Below are positions 15,962-24,943 of a stretch of 64,000 nucleotides of DNA, in pieces. The stretch comes from Solobacterium sp. UBA3691 (GTDB lineage Bacteria; Bacillota_I; Bacilli_A; Erysipelotrichales; Erysipelotrichaceae): positions 1 to 64,000 of the forward strand of contig DFIS01000037.1 in assembly GCA_002372175.1 (NCBI GenBank), written 5' to 3'. How positions within the stretch are numbered: position 1 is the stretch's first letter; each line of letters starts with the position of its first letter. Position numbers and translations under genes: made by a program. The notes beneath the pieces are model-generated. The model searched no databases. It saw nothing but the letters and a program-made list of their open reading frames with translations, and was not told the origin of the DNA.

Positions 15962-16867
15962 ATGGAAGTAATCAAGGTCAGTCCCCGCGGCTACTGCCAG
16001 GGTGTTGTCAGAGCGATCAATATTGCCCGTAAGGCAGCTGCCGATCATCCCGGTGAAAACATATACATGCTTGGAATGATCGTACATAACCGTTTCATCG
16101 TGGACGCTTTTGAGAAGCTCGGGATCATCTGTCTTGAAGACAGCAGCCGTACAAGACTGCAGCTGCTGGAGGATATCCCTTCCGGTATCGTCATCTTTAC
16201 TGCCCACGGCGTCAGCGATCAGGTCTACCGGAGAGCTGCGGAAAAGGGCCTGCAGTGCATCGATGCCACATGCCCGGATGTCAGGAAAACGCATGACCTT
16301 GTCCGTGAACATACGGCAGATGCGGATGTGATCTACATCGGCAAGCACAGACACCCGGAAGCGGAGGGCGTGATCGGTATCAGTGACAGAGTATATCTGG
16401 TCTCCGATATCGCTGAAGCAGATGCCCTGCCGGAACTGAAAGATCCGCTGATCACCTGCCAGACGACCCTCTCCCTGATCGATACGGCTGACCTGATACA
16501 GCACTGTCTGCAGCGTTTCCCGAATGCCAGAGTCATGAACGAAATATGCAACGCGACGACTGTACGCCAGCAGGCTGTACTTGACCTTCAGGATACGGAT
16601 GCACTGTTTGTTGTCGGTGATCCCCACTCAAATAACTCAAGACAATTGAAAAATGCCGGCACAAAGGCAGGCATTCCGCATACATATCTGCTTGAAAGTG
16701 TACTTGATCTGCGCGAAGAGATGCTTACAGGTGTCAGACGGGCTGCTGTTACAAGCGGCTCTTCGACCCCTTCCGTACTGACCGAACAGCTGATCAGGAC
16801 CCTGCAGGCATATGCCGAAACAGGTATTCTTACACTTCCTGCTTCAACACCGGAGAAGGTCTTCTGA
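15962..16867 (+). CDS. ispH: 4-hydroxy-3-methylbut-2-enyl diphosphate reductase (IspH)
   Basis: IspH is the last MEP-pathway enzyme, reducing HMBPP to IPP and DMAPP with a [4Fe-4S] cluster. 301 residues. The three cluster cysteines are in RGYCQGV (about 13), DATCPDV (about 103) and NEICNAT (about 197). TAHGV and SGSSTPS substrate motifs are present. Its stop lies 38 bases inside the convergent pseudouridine synthase gene. Confidence 0.95.
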   Translation: MEVIKVSPRGYCQGVVRAINIARKAAADHPGENIYMLGMIVHNRFIVDAFEKLGIICLEDSSRTRLQLLEDIPSGIVIFTAHGVSDQVYRRAAEKGLQCIDATCPDVRKTHDLVREHTADADVIYIGKHRHPEAEGVIGISDRVYLVSDIAEADALPELKDPLITCQTTLSLIDTADLIQHCLQRFPNARVMNEICNATTVRQQAVLDLQDTDALFVVGDPHSNNSRQLKNAGTKAGIPHTYLLESVLDLREEMLTGVRRAAVTSGSSTPSVLTEQLIRTLQAYAETGILTLPASTPEKVF

Positions 16868-17552
16868 GCGCTTCGATCTCTTCTTCCGTAAGTTCTCTGT
16901 ACTCACCGGGTGCCAGTGAGCCATCCAGGATCAGATCCTTCATTCTGATCCTTTTTAAATGCATTACCTCATTGCCGGCAGCACTGAACATATTCTTGAC
17001 TTCGTGATACTTCCCTTCCGTGACGATGACCCGTACGGTATTTTCCGAGAGTTCTCTGATCACACAGGGACGGTATACCGTCTCACTGTCATAGCGTATA
17101 CCAGCTTCGATCTTCTGTTTCTGTTCTGCTTTCAAAGGATCGCGCAGTACTGCCTCATACTCCTTTTCAATACGGTATTTCGGGCTCAGCAGTTCATGCG
17201 CCAGTTTGCCGTCGGTAGTGATCAGCAGTAAGCCTTCAGTATCTTTGTCCAGTCTTCCGCAGGGAAACAGCCCCTTGATCTTTTCGGCGATCAGATCGAG
17301 GACATTGGGCTCATCGCTCTCGGTCACCGAAAGATACCCTGCAGGCTTATTTAACATGAAATAGTATTCTTCCCTGTAATCTACAGGTTCATCATAAACA
17401 CATACGGTCTGTACATCCGCATCCGTATGTGCAGAGATATTCCTGATGATCTCACCGTCTATGGTTACAGCTCCCTGCCTGATCAGCTTGTGGATCTCGT
17501 TCCTGGTCCCGTAGCCAAGATTGGCCAGCAGCTTGTCAACTCTTATCTTCAT
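16830..17552 (-). CDS. RsuA/RluB-family pseudouridine synthase
   Basis: 240 residues. An N-terminal S4 RNA-binding domain (MKIRVDKLLANLGYGTRNE) is followed by the catalytic motif GRLDKDTEGLLLIT, with the Asp nucleophile near 100. It isomerises uridine in rRNA; 16S (RsuA) versus 23S (RluB) cannot be decided by eye. The start overlaps the flippase stop by 4 bases. The 3' end overlaps ispH on the other strand by 38 bases. Confidence 0.9.
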   Translation of the reverse strand: MKIRVDKLLANLGYGTRNEIHKLIRQGAVTIDGEIIRNISAHTDADVQTVCVYDEPVDYREEYYFMLNKPAGYLSVTESDEPNVLDLIAEKIKGLFPCGRLDKDTEGLLLITTDGKLAHELLSPKYRIEKEYEAVLRDPLKAEQKQKIEAGIRYDSETVYRPCVIRELSENTVRVIVTEGKYHEVKNMFSAAGNEVMHLKRIRMKDLILDGSLAPGEYRELTEEEIEALRRPSPVLKQEV

Positions 17553-19210
17553 GCGCGTTTACCGGGAATGATCCTGCGCAGCACAGCCATCAGGATATCC
17601 TTCAGACTCTTGCCGAAGATCGCCTGCGGAAGCTTCATCAGTGAAGATACATACAGATATACCAGAACACCGGAGATACCGTATACAGCCAGTTCACCCA
17701 GAGCCAGCATACGTGATGCATCGGTGATGCGGAAGCCGGCAATGCGGAAGATTGCAAAGACAGCGTTCATGCAGAGACAGGCAATCAGCATCTTGAAGAA
17801 ACGCTTCCAGGTATTGCCGAAGACAACACCATAGCGGTTCTTGATCTTGGCCAGATCAAGATAGATGATCGTCATCGAACAGAGCACGCTGGAAAGGATC
17901 GCACCTGTGTAGCCGATATACTTGATCAGCGGATAGAAGGTCACGCATTTGACAAGGAAGCCTACACCGAGGTAGACGATGCTCTCCTTGCGCAGACGCA
18001 CGGTCATCATCGTTGAGCTGCAGATCGGTGTCAGCGTTGTCACCAGTGCCAGTAAAGCCGCATAGGAAAGACAGATCTCACCGTAATCAAGATTATAACC
18101 GCCGTACATCACGTAGTAGATTGGTCTCGCCAGCGCAAACATCGCAAAGCAGACCGGCACCGCGATAAACAGCACCGTGTCGAGACAGTCGGTAATATTC
18201 TTGCGCAGCTCCGTTATATCGTTCTTTTCCAGTGCTGTTGTCATATACGGTACGATACCGGCAGAGAAGCCGATGCCGAGAACCTGCGGTATGCTTGTGA
18301 GCTTGTCACACTGTACCTGAATGATGCCTGAGATCAGTTTGGCCGTATCGTAATTCAGTCCCAGTCCGGTCGTTACAGGCACGAAGAAACGCGTATTGAT
18401 GATCGTCTGTGAATTGCCGAAGATCGTGGAAAGAAGATACGGGAGACCAAACGCGAAGATCTCCATCAGCAGCTGATTTCTCTCGACCGGCTCCGTTGTC
18501 TGGGCTCTGGCAGCACGGGCAACAGGACCGTAGTGTCTGCGGTCATACCAGACATAGTACAGAATACCTACCAGGGCACCGACGGAGGTCGAAAGCACCG
18601 CCATGTATACCGCCCAGATATTGTTCATCTTCAGCAGACGTACAAATACCCAGCCCATGCCAAGCAGGAAGATAACTCTGGCAAACTGCTCGATCACCTG
18701 CGTATTCGCATATACCTTCAGATCCTTCAGACCCTGATAGAAACCTCTGTATGAGGACAGGATCGGTACGATAAACAGCGCCAGAGCCAGAATGATAAAG
18801 GTCGTGCGCATCGTCGCAATGTCCTCTGCTGTCGCACTGGCACCGAGTACTCTTGCGGAGAGTGAGCCGGAAGCCAGCACAAAGAACAAAGCCATCACAA
18901 AGCCGGAGACCATCAGTATGCCGGCACTGAGCTTACGCACCAGAATAACGGAACGCCAGTCATCCCTGTCCGCATATTTGGCTACGACAGCTGCTGTCGC
19001 ATACGGCAGACCTGCCGTACATACCTGCAGCAGAACACTGTAGAACGTATATGCGGAGGAATAGAAGATCATGTTGTTCTCGGTGGCCAGGGAAGTAAAC
19101 GGCACAACATAAAAGAGACCGATCGCTTTCGCAAGAAAGATCCCTGCCGAACTGGTCAGAGACCCAAGGATAAATGACTGTTTAACTCTGCTTTTCTGTG
19201 ATTCTGTCAT
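17549..19210 (-). CDS. MurJ/SpoVB-type lipid II or polysaccharide flippase
   Basis: 553 residues with about 14 hydrophobic segments, matching the PST/MVF exporter fold. The N-terminal region (SFILGSLTSSAGIFLAKAIGLFYVVPF) is typical of YtgP/SpoVB proteins, which move lipid-linked cell wall precursors across the membrane. In a non-sporulating species YtgP-like MurJ activity is more likely than a spore role. The start overlaps the lipoprotein stop (ATGA). Confidence 0.88.
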   Translation of the reverse strand: MTESQKSRVKQSFILGSLTSSAGIFLAKAIGLFYVVPFTSLATENNMIFYSSAYTFYSVLLQVCTAGLPYATAAVVAKYADRDDWRSVILVRKLSAGILMVSGFVMALFFVLASGSLSARVLGASATAEDIATMRTTFIILALALFIVPILSSYRGFYQGLKDLKVYANTQVIEQFARVIFLLGMGWVFVRLLKMNNIWAVYMAVLSTSVGALVGILYYVWYDRRHYGPVARAARAQTTEPVERNQLLMEIFAFGLPYLLSTIFGNSQTIINTRFFVPVTTGLGLNYDTAKLISGIIQVQCDKLTSIPQVLGIGFSAGIVPYMTTALEKNDITELRKNITDCLDTVLFIAVPVCFAMFALARPIYYVMYGGYNLDYGEICLSYAALLALVTTLTPICSSTMMTVRLRKESIVYLGVGFLVKCVTFYPLIKYIGYTGAILSSVLCSMTIIYLDLAKIKNRYGVVFGNTWKRFFKMLIACLCMNAVFAIFRIAGFRITDASRMLALGELAVYGISGVLVYLYVSSLMKLPQAIFGKSLKDILMAVLRRIIPGKRA

Positions 19211-19773
19211 TGATTATCACCGCTGTCTGTGACTCCGTCTACAACAGGAGCCGTTTCCTCATGATAAAAACCATCCGGTGATACTACATAAGACAAATAC
19301 TCTCTGGTGATCTTTTCATGATTTTTGTCTTTCCATTCCACCAGCATATTCAGGCTCAGCTGATCTTCATTCGTTTCACCGCTGATCACAACACCCTTGA
19401 CAAAGCCGGCATCCGCATACGTCTGATACGGAACCATGGAAAAATCCATATCTTCAAAGATGCCTACACTGGGCATCATCTTCCCGGAAGCATCATAGCT
19501 GATCCCGTTCTCCACAGCCATGACCGTAATATCATACATGGCGATCTGCGGATCATCAATAAAACAGTAATACCTGTATGTATGATCCGGCATCTCACTC
19601 ATCGTAATATCCACGGAATAGTAAAGAGACTCCCCGCTGAAACGGCTGTTCTCTTCGATCGCTCTGTAATATCCTTCATACGCGGTAAGTGCACTCTTTG
19701 AACGGTCATTCTTACTGTTCTGACAGCCCAGCAGAAGTACCATTACCGGTATCATCCACATCTTCTTTTTCAC
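19207..19773 (-). CDS. Lipoprotein of unknown function
   Basis: 188 residues from GTG 19773. The signal peptide VKKKMWMIPVMVLLLGC ends in a lipobox (LLGC), so the mature protein should be lipid-anchored outside the membrane. No family is recognised in the mature part, which is mixed alpha/beta with an ISGETNEDQLSLNMLVEW strand region. The start codon lies 7 bases after a consensus extended -10 box, leaving no room for a ribosome site. It heads an operon with the flippase and pseudouridine synthase, so an envelope role is plausible. Confidence 0.82.
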   Translation of the reverse strand: MKKKMWMIPVMVLLLGCQNSKNDRSKSALTAYEGYYRAIEENSRFSGESLYYSVDITMSEMPDHTYRYYCFIDDPQIAMYDITVMAVENGISYDASGKMMPSVGIFEDMDFSMVPYQTYADAGFVKGVVISGETNEDQLSLNMLVEWKDKNHEKITREYLSYVVSPDGFYHEETAPVVDGVTDSGDNQ

Positions 19774-19780
19774 AAAGTAG

Positions 19781-19789
19781 ATTATATCA
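19781..19789 (-). promoter_or_regulatory. Extended -10 promoter directly abutting the lipoprotein start
   Basis: TGaTATAAT on the minus strand, with TATAAT at 19786-19781. The GTG start at 19773 is 7 bases further on, so predicted +1 falls on or next to the start codon. Confidence 0.65.
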
Positions 19790-19811
19790 TACAAGCGCAG
19801 GGAATAACGGA

Positions 19812-19837
19812 TGAAAAGATGACCCTTTCGGGTCATC
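19812..19837 (-). terminator. Intrinsic terminator of tyrS
   Basis: GATGACCC-GAAA-GGGTCATC, a GNRA-type loop, followed by TTTT on the minus strand, just past the tyrS stop. Confidence 0.85.
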
Positions 19838-19842
19838 GCTGT

Positions 19843-21096
19843 TTACTTCTGAAAGGTAAAGACGTAGTAATTGCGTTTACCCTTTTTAATGATACTGAAA
19901 TCCTGATCAAATGCGTCTGCCCTGTTCAGTCTGGCCTCAAGATCTGTTGTCCGCTCACCGTTGACCTGTACCGAACCCTGCTGGATCAGCTGTCTGGCAT
20001 CACGCTTGGAGCCGGCGATCTTTGCGCCGACGAGAGCGTCGATCAGCAGTACACCATCTTCCACTTCGTGCTTCTCGGCATCGCTGAGACCTTCTCTAAG
20101 TTCATCTGCGGTCAGATCCTTGATCGAACCTCTGAACAGTGTCTCCGTGATCTTCAGTGCCTTCTCTACACCCTCACGGCCGTGGACCATCTCTGTCAGC
20201 TCCTCGGCCAGCGCCTTCTGTGCCGCTCTCTGCTCGGGATGCTGCTTCATCTCCTCTTCGAGAGCCATGATCTCCTCCGGACTGCGCAGACTCAGACGCT
20301 TCAGATAATCGATGATATCGGCATCATCTACATTGACCCAGAACTGATAGAACTCATATGCATTCGTACGCTTCGGATCAAGCCAGATGTTCTTTCCTTC
20401 CGACTTGCCGAACTTGGATCCGTCACTCTTTGTGATCAGCGGTGATGTGATACCCCAGACTTCGCAGTCATCTCCCATGACCTTACGGATCAGTTCCGTA
20501 CCTGTTGTCAGGTTGCCCCACTGGTCGGAACCGCCGATCTGGACAACACAGTTATGTCTTCTCAGCAGGAACAGCCAGTCGATCGCCTGCAGGATCGTAT
20601 AGCTGAACTCTGTATAGGAGATACCGGAATCCAGTCTCTTTCTGATCGTATCTTTCTGCAGCATGTATGATACGTTGAACAGTTTGCCATAGTCACGCAG
20701 ATAATCAAGCAGCGTCATCTCACCGAGCCAGTTATTGTTGTTCTCCATGATCGCCGCATTGTCTCCCTCGAACGACAGGAACATTGCCAGCTGATCACGA
20801 ATGCACTCAGCATTGTGCAGGACCTCCTCATGTGTCAGAAGCTTTCTCTCCGTTGTCGGACGGGGATCGCCGATCATGCCTGTAAAGCCGCCGCACAGGG
20901 CAATCGGTGTATGTCCTGCCTTCTGGTATCTGCGCAGCAGGATGATCTGCTGCAGATGGCCTACATGCAGGGAATCCGCCGTCGGATCAAAACCGCAGTA
21001 TACCGTTGCCGGCTTTTCCAGACGCTTTACCAGAGCATCATAATCCGTACAGTCTTTGACCAGTCCTCTCCAGGTCAGTTCTTCAATAAAGTTCAT
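19843..21096 (-). CDS. tyrS: Tyrosyl-tRNA synthetase
   Basis: This class I synthetase charges tRNA-Tyr. 417 residues. The HIGH-like motif is HVGH (about 45) after YCGFDPTADSL, the KMSKS-like motif is KFGKS (about 230), and a C-terminal S4 domain begins near 350 (QLIQQGSVQVNGER). GGGAGGAG precedes the ATG. It is controlled by the T-box leader directly upstream, which makes expression depend on uncharged tRNA-Tyr. Its position downstream of ccpA is as in Bacillus. Confidence 0.97.
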   Translation of the reverse strand: MNFIEELTWRGLVKDCTDYDALVKRLEKPATVYCGFDPTADSLHVGHLQQIILLRRYQKAGHTPIALCGGFTGMIGDPRPTTERKLLTHEEVLHNAECIRDQLAMFLSFEGDNAAIMENNNNWLGEMTLLDYLRDYGKLFNVSYMLQKDTIRKRLDSGISYTEFSYTILQAIDWLFLLRRHNCVVQIGGSDQWGNLTTGTELIRKVMGDDCEVWGITSPLITKSDGSKFGKSEGKNIWLDPKRTNAYEFYQFWVNVDDADIIDYLKRLSLRSPEEIMALEEEMKQHPEQRAAQKALAEELTEMVHGREGVEKALKITETLFRGSIKDLTADELREGLSDAEKHEVEDGVLLIDALVGAKIAGSKRDARQLIQQGSVQVNGERTTDLEARLNRADAFDQDFSIIKKGKRNYYVFTFQK

Positions 21097-21118
21097 ATCT
21101 CTCCTCCCGGCGCCAACA

Positions 21119-21336
21119 TAAAAGGCGCCCTCGATCTAAGGACGCCTCAGCGCGGTACCACCTTAGTTCATGAATACTCATGCCCTCATTACCCTTTAAC
21201 GCAGGAAAATACGTTCTGCCTTTTGAGACAGAAAGCTCCCGGATGTATTCCTCCGCACCGCAGTATCCCTTTCACCAGCCGGGATATCTCTTGTGTCTGC
21301 GCATACGGTGTACTTGTTCCGTTCATCGCTGATATA
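21119..21336 (-). promoter_or_regulatory. T-box riboswitch of tyrS
   Basis: The minus strand has the hallmark AAGGTGGTACCGCG antiterminator sequence (around 21167-21154). It is followed by a terminator, GGCGTCC-ttagatcga-GGGCGCC then TTTT (21147-21119). A TAC triplet at 21247-21245 in GGAATACATCC near the end of stem I is the candidate Tyr specifier, matching the downstream gene. Uncharged tRNA-Tyr is expected to promote readthrough. Confidence 0.93.
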
Positions 21337-21364
21337 ACTATAAACCGAAAATGTGCAATGTCAA
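21337..21364 (-). promoter_or_regulatory. Promoter of the tyrS T-box transcript
   Basis: TTGACA (21364-21359), a 16-base spacer and TATAGT (21342-21337). The -35 overlaps the stop codon of ccpA. Confidence 0.78.
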
Positions 21365-22353
21365 TTCTTCGTTGACTGACGCGGTGTAAACAGATAACTG
21401 AGTTCGATCTGCTTATCAAAGTTAGCGTCATTCTGCAGCATCTTCGTCATCACACGCATGGATACAGCTCCAAGGTCGTATGAAGGAATCGAGAAACTGG
21501 AGATCTGCGGACGCATCATCGAATTATACTTCGTATCGATGACACATACGACATCCATATCCTCGGGTACGGATATACCGTTCTCTCTGGCTGTATTAAC
21601 GATTGCCATGGCCTGGGAATCGCGGTTGCCGATCATCACGTCATACCTGTGTGTACGCATCCATTCACTGAGGAATGCATACGACGTACGGGCATCGGCA
21701 GGTATCCTGAGGAAGTTTTCAAACTTCAGTCCCTTCTTGGCAAAGGCAGCACTGGCACCGTTGATCATCTGACGGTTGGAGAAATCATTCTTACGGTCTT
21801 CAATGATCGCAATATTTGTCTTGTCTTCCTCCAGATACTTCAGTGTCAGTTCATAGATTGCCTTTTCGATATCTACATATACACAGCAAATGTTGTCACC
21901 CGTGACCTTGTTTCCGATCACAACGATGGGAATATTGTACTTGGACAGCTCATCCATCTCCGAGATCATCAGCTTGTCATTGTAGATGATCACCCCATCC
22001 ACACGGGATTTGATGATATCCTCGATCACATCGTTGATATCCGTAATTCCGGCAGTGATCGTATGCAGCATGATGTTATAGTTGTAGATCTTTGCTACAT
22101 CGATCAGACCGTTAATGATCTGTCCTGTATAGGTAAAACTGGCCTCCGGCACCACAAGTCCGATCGTAGTAGTTCTCTGTAAAGCCAGTCCCTGAGCAAT
22201 CGCATTGGGCTTATATCCAAGTTTCTCAATCGCGGCCTGTACTCTGTCACGAGTCGGTTGTTTGACTACATCACTGCCGTTGATCACGCGTGAAACAGTC
22301 GCCAGAGAGACACCAGATTCTTTTGCTACATCATAAATTGTGACTCTTTTCAT
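21361..22353 (-). CDS. ccpA: LacI-family regulator, probable catabolite control protein CcpA
   Basis: 330 residues. The N-terminal LacI helix-turn-helix and hinge are present (TIYDVAKESGVSLATVSRVI, then PNAIAQGLA near 55). A periplasmic-binding-type effector domain follows (IGLVVPEASF, VDGVIIYND). The CcpA call rests on order: murC, ytxG, ytxH, then this gene, then tyrS, as around Bacillus ccpA. With HPr-Ser-P it would bind cre sites; a cre-like sequence lies at 32692-32705. GGGAGG precedes the start. Another LacI regulator is the alternative. Confidence 0.82.
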   Translation of the reverse strand: MKRVTIYDVAKESGVSLATVSRVINGSDVVKQPTRDRVQAAIEKLGYKPNAIAQGLALQRTTTIGLVVPEASFTYTGQIINGLIDVAKIYNYNIMLHTITAGITDINDVIEDIIKSRVDGVIIYNDKLMISEMDELSKYNIPIVVIGNKVTGDNICCVYVDIEKAIYELTLKYLEEDKTNIAIIEDRKNDFSNRQMINGASAAFAKKGLKFENFLRIPADARTSYAFLSEWMRTHRYDVMIGNRDSQAMAIVNTARENGISVPEDMDVVCVIDTKYNSMMRPQISSFSIPSYDLGAVSMRVMTKMLQNDANFDKQIELSYLFTPRQSTKN

Positions 22354-22375
22354 CTATGCCTCCCTTTCTTAATAG

Positions 22376-23107
22376 TTATTTATCGTTCTTATCCAGAACC
22401 TTCTTCAGTGCCTCAGCACCCTTTTTGGCAAGCTCTGCAGCACTTTCCTTGGCCTTGTCGAGTGTTTCCCTGACTTCCGGCTTGGAAATGAACTCGTTGA
22501 TCTTGCTCTGAGCCACCTTGACCTGCTCATTCACGGCCTCAGCAGCTTCATTGATATTCTTCTTCAGTCTTTCCTTCTCTTCGTCGGAAACTCTGACATC
22601 GATATAATCCTTGGCCTGATCGATCGCTTCCTTCGTCTTTTCTGTGACCGTATCCACCGTCTTCTGCACACGCGGTTCACTGCGGATCTCAGCAATCTTT
22701 GTCTTTGCCATATCAACAGCCTTTACAGCATTGGCCTTGATGAAATCGATCGTCTTGCGGATCTCGGGATTTTTGCCGATCTCCTCGGCCTTGTCACGGA
22801 TCTCACCGATCGACTGCCTGACTGTTGTTACGGTCGTATCGCGGATCTCGTTGATCCTTGTCTTCTGTTCTTCATTAAGTTTGAACTCAGGGATCTCCAG
22901 GATCTTCTCTTCCTCTTCAGGCTCGGCTTCGGCTGCGTTATTGATCTCCTGGATCTTGCGCTTCAGATCCTGAACTGTCTTTTCGATCGAATCGATCGGT
23001 TCCATATCACCGTTGACGATCTCATCAGTCTTATCTTCGATCTTACTCTTGATATCTTCTGCTTTGTCTGCAGCTTCGTCGATAACTTTCTTTACATCCT
23101 CACTCAT
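22376..23107 (-). CDS. YtxH-like coiled-coil protein
   Basis: 243 residues, very rich in Glu, Lys and Ala with long heptad-like helices (KIEDKTDEIV, AKTKIAEIRSEPRVQKTV). There is no signal or membrane segment. Three repeats of a pattern [E/N/K]P-E/R-V/I-R/Q-[K/E]T (NPEIRKT, EPRVQKT, KPEVRET) divide the helix. It overlaps the ytxG-like start by 8 bases. The ytxG-ytxH-ccpA order matches Bacillus, where these are general-stress-related. The molecular function is unknown. Confidence 0.78.
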   Translation of the reverse strand: MSEDVKKVIDEAADKAEDIKSKIEDKTDEIVNGDMEPIDSIEKTVQDLKRKIQEINNAAEAEPEEEEKILEIPEFKLNEEQKTRINEIRDTTVTTVRQSIGEIRDKAEEIGKNPEIRKTIDFIKANAVKAVDMAKTKIAEIRSEPRVQKTVDTVTEKTKEAIDQAKDYIDVRVSDEEKERLKKNINEAAEAVNEQVKVAQSKINEFISKPEVRETLDKAKESAAELAKKGAEALKKVLDKNDK

Positions 23108-23567
23108 GATCTGCTGATTCCTCCTTCACGGGTACTTCCGATACTTCGGCAGACTCTTCCACTTTGATGTCAGGCTCGTCCTTGGTGACTTCAAAGTAAC
23201 TGCTGGTATTCTTTTCAACATAGGCATCCGCCTGCTTGTTGAACTTGTCCAGGAAGAAGTCCTTGATCCTGCCTGCATTCTCATTGGCAGCCTCTGCCGC
23301 CTTGTTAATGGATTCTACAGTCTTATCGTGTACGTTGTCGAGAGTATGGCTGTACTTGACAGCAGTATCCAGAGGTGCCTGTACCTTCTCAATGCTCTGA
23401 TCAACCAGTTTGATCGTCGGATCAAGGCTCTTTACGGTAGCAGAGATCCCGTCGATCAGCTGCCACAGCTTTTTCAGAAAGATACAGAGAAACACCAGAA
23501 CAACAGCACCGATGATCGGCAGTATCTGAACACAAACAGCATGCAAAGCTTCCAATAATGCATCCAT
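23100..23567 (-). CDS. YtxG-like DUF948 membrane protein
   Basis: 155 residues. One N-terminal membrane helix (ILPIIGAVVLVFLCIFLKKLW, about 15-35) is followed by a DUF948-type amphipathic helix (VKSLDPTIKLVDQSIEKV) and a polar tail. This is the YtxG family, partner of YtxH. It is the first gene of a ytxG-ytxH-ccpA transcript, with its own promoter at 23594-23621 and an AAGGTGG ribosome site. Confidence 0.82.
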   Translation of the reverse strand: MDALLEALHAVCVQILPIIGAVVLVFLCIFLKKLWQLIDGISATVKSLDPTIKLVDQSIEKVQAPLDTAVKYSHTLDNVHDKTVESINKAAEAANENAGRIKDFFLDKFNKQADAYVEKNTSSYFEVTKDEPDIKVEESAEVSEVPVKEESADHE

Positions 23568-23593
23568 GATTATTCCACCTTCTTTACGTACCT

Positions 23594-23621
23594 ATTATAT
23601 AATGGATGAAAAGATTTTCAA
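23594..23621 (-). promoter_or_regulatory. Promoter of ytxG-ytxH-ccpA
   Basis: TTGAAA (23621-23616), a 16-base spacer and TATAAT (23599-23594) in the murC-ytxG gap. Confidence 0.75.
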
Positions 23622-23623
23622 GA

Positions 23624-24934
23624 TTAATGAATGCGCTTTACCAAATCTGCAAGCCAATATATATCCTTACTGGACATAAACAGGAAAACAGCAGGTTTTT
23701 CCGCATGGAGCACGGCTGCCCCGGCCTCATCCTCGCTCAGTACGACAGAGCCGGGGATCTCCTTCTGCAGGTAGGTAATATCGATATCCGTACCATCCTG
23801 CTTATCATCGATACTTGTAAAATCACAGAGATATACCCTGTCAGCCTTCTTCAGTGCCTGCGCAAATTCATTGACAAAATACAGTACGCGGGATGCCCTG
23901 TGCGGCTTGAATACAGCTACGATCTTACGGTCAGGGAATCTCTTTCTGGCCGTATCCAGCGTCACGCTGACTTCTGTCGGATGGTGGGCATAGTCATCGA
24001 TATAGATGTTATCCCCGTCCTGTTCAACGACAAAGCGTCTCTTGACCCCGCGGAAGGCACGAAGTCCGGCTTCGATCTGTGCCGGTTCCTCACCCAGCTT
24101 CAGGGCTGTGCCGATCACCGCCAGACTGTTCAGCAGCAGGTGTCTGCCGACAAACGGCAGTGCGTAATGTCCGCACGCTCTGCCCTCAAAGATCACATCG
24201 AAATCCATGCCGTCGGAACGTTCATCCACATTGACAGCCTGCAGATCGTCATCATCATGTAAACCGTAATACCAGTGCGGTACGGAGGGATCCAGCACAG
24301 CCTTGCGTGTTTCCTCATCATCACCGTAGATGAAGATCCCCTTCTTCACATTGGCGGAGAACTCTTCATACGCATGTCTGTAATCATCTTTATCCTTGAA
24401 GTAATCCACATGATCGATCTCGATGTTGGTCATGATCGCATAATCGGGATGGTACTGGATAAAGTGTCTGCGGAACTCATCTGCTTCCAGACAGAAATAC
24501 TTTGTGTCTGCCGTAACATGACCGCTGCCGTCGCCGATCAGCCATCCTGTATTCTCATACTCACTGAGCACCGATGCCAGAAGACCGGTCGTCGTCGTCT
24601 TGCCGTGACTGCCCGATACAGCGATCGTATGATAGTTTTCAATAAATCTGCCGACAAATTCATGATAGCGCAGACATGTGCAGGTAGGATTGGATCTAGC
24701 CGCGATCACTTCCGGAAAATCTTCTAAAAAAGCATTACCAATGATGACATGCATGCCATCCTTGATATTGCTTTCGTTGAAGTCAAATATTTGAATATTG
24801 CGGTCTCTGAGACCTTCTTCCGTGAAGAAATGCTTCGGCTGATCACTTCCGCTGACATCATGTCCCAGATCATGCATCATGCATGCCAGAGACGCCATAC
24901 CTGTGCCCTTGATGCCAATAAAGTAATAAACCAT
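23624..24934 (-). CDS. murC: UDP-N-acetylmuramate--L-alanine ligase
   Basis: MurC is the first amino-acid ligase of peptidoglycan precursor synthesis. 436 residues. The Rossmann start is FIGIKGTGMASLA, the ATP loop is GSHGKTTTTG near 110, HVDYFKD lies near 170 and DDYAHHPTEV near 315. TAAGGAG precedes the ATG. It follows the disordered 270-residue protein by 9 bases in one operon. Confidence 0.96.
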   Translation of the reverse strand: MVYYFIGIKGTGMASLACMMHDLGHDVSGSDQPKHFFTEEGLRDRNIQIFDFNESNIKDGMHVIIGNAFLEDFPEVIAARSNPTCTCLRYHEFVGRFIENYHTIAVSGSHGKTTTTGLLASVLSEYENTGWLIGDGSGHVTADTKYFCLEADEFRRHFIQYHPDYAIMTNIEIDHVDYFKDKDDYRHAYEEFSANVKKGIFIYGDDEETRKAVLDPSVPHWYYGLHDDDDLQAVNVDERSDGMDFDVIFEGRACGHYALPFVGRHLLLNSLAVIGTALKLGEEPAQIEAGLRAFRGVKRRFVVEQDGDNIYIDDYAHHPTEVSVTLDTARKRFPDRKIVAVFKPHRASRVLYFVNEFAQALKKADRVYLCDFTSIDDKQDGTDIDITYLQKEIPGSVVLSEDEAGAAVLHAEKPAVFLFMSSKDIYWLADLVKRIH

Positions 24935-24943
24935 GTTTTCTCC

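Noticed and set aside
21105..21147. Independent GGCGCC palindrome upstream of tyrS
   Set aside because: One copy belongs to the T-box terminator stem and the other is 6 bases before the ribosome site. It is explained by the T-box without a separate element.
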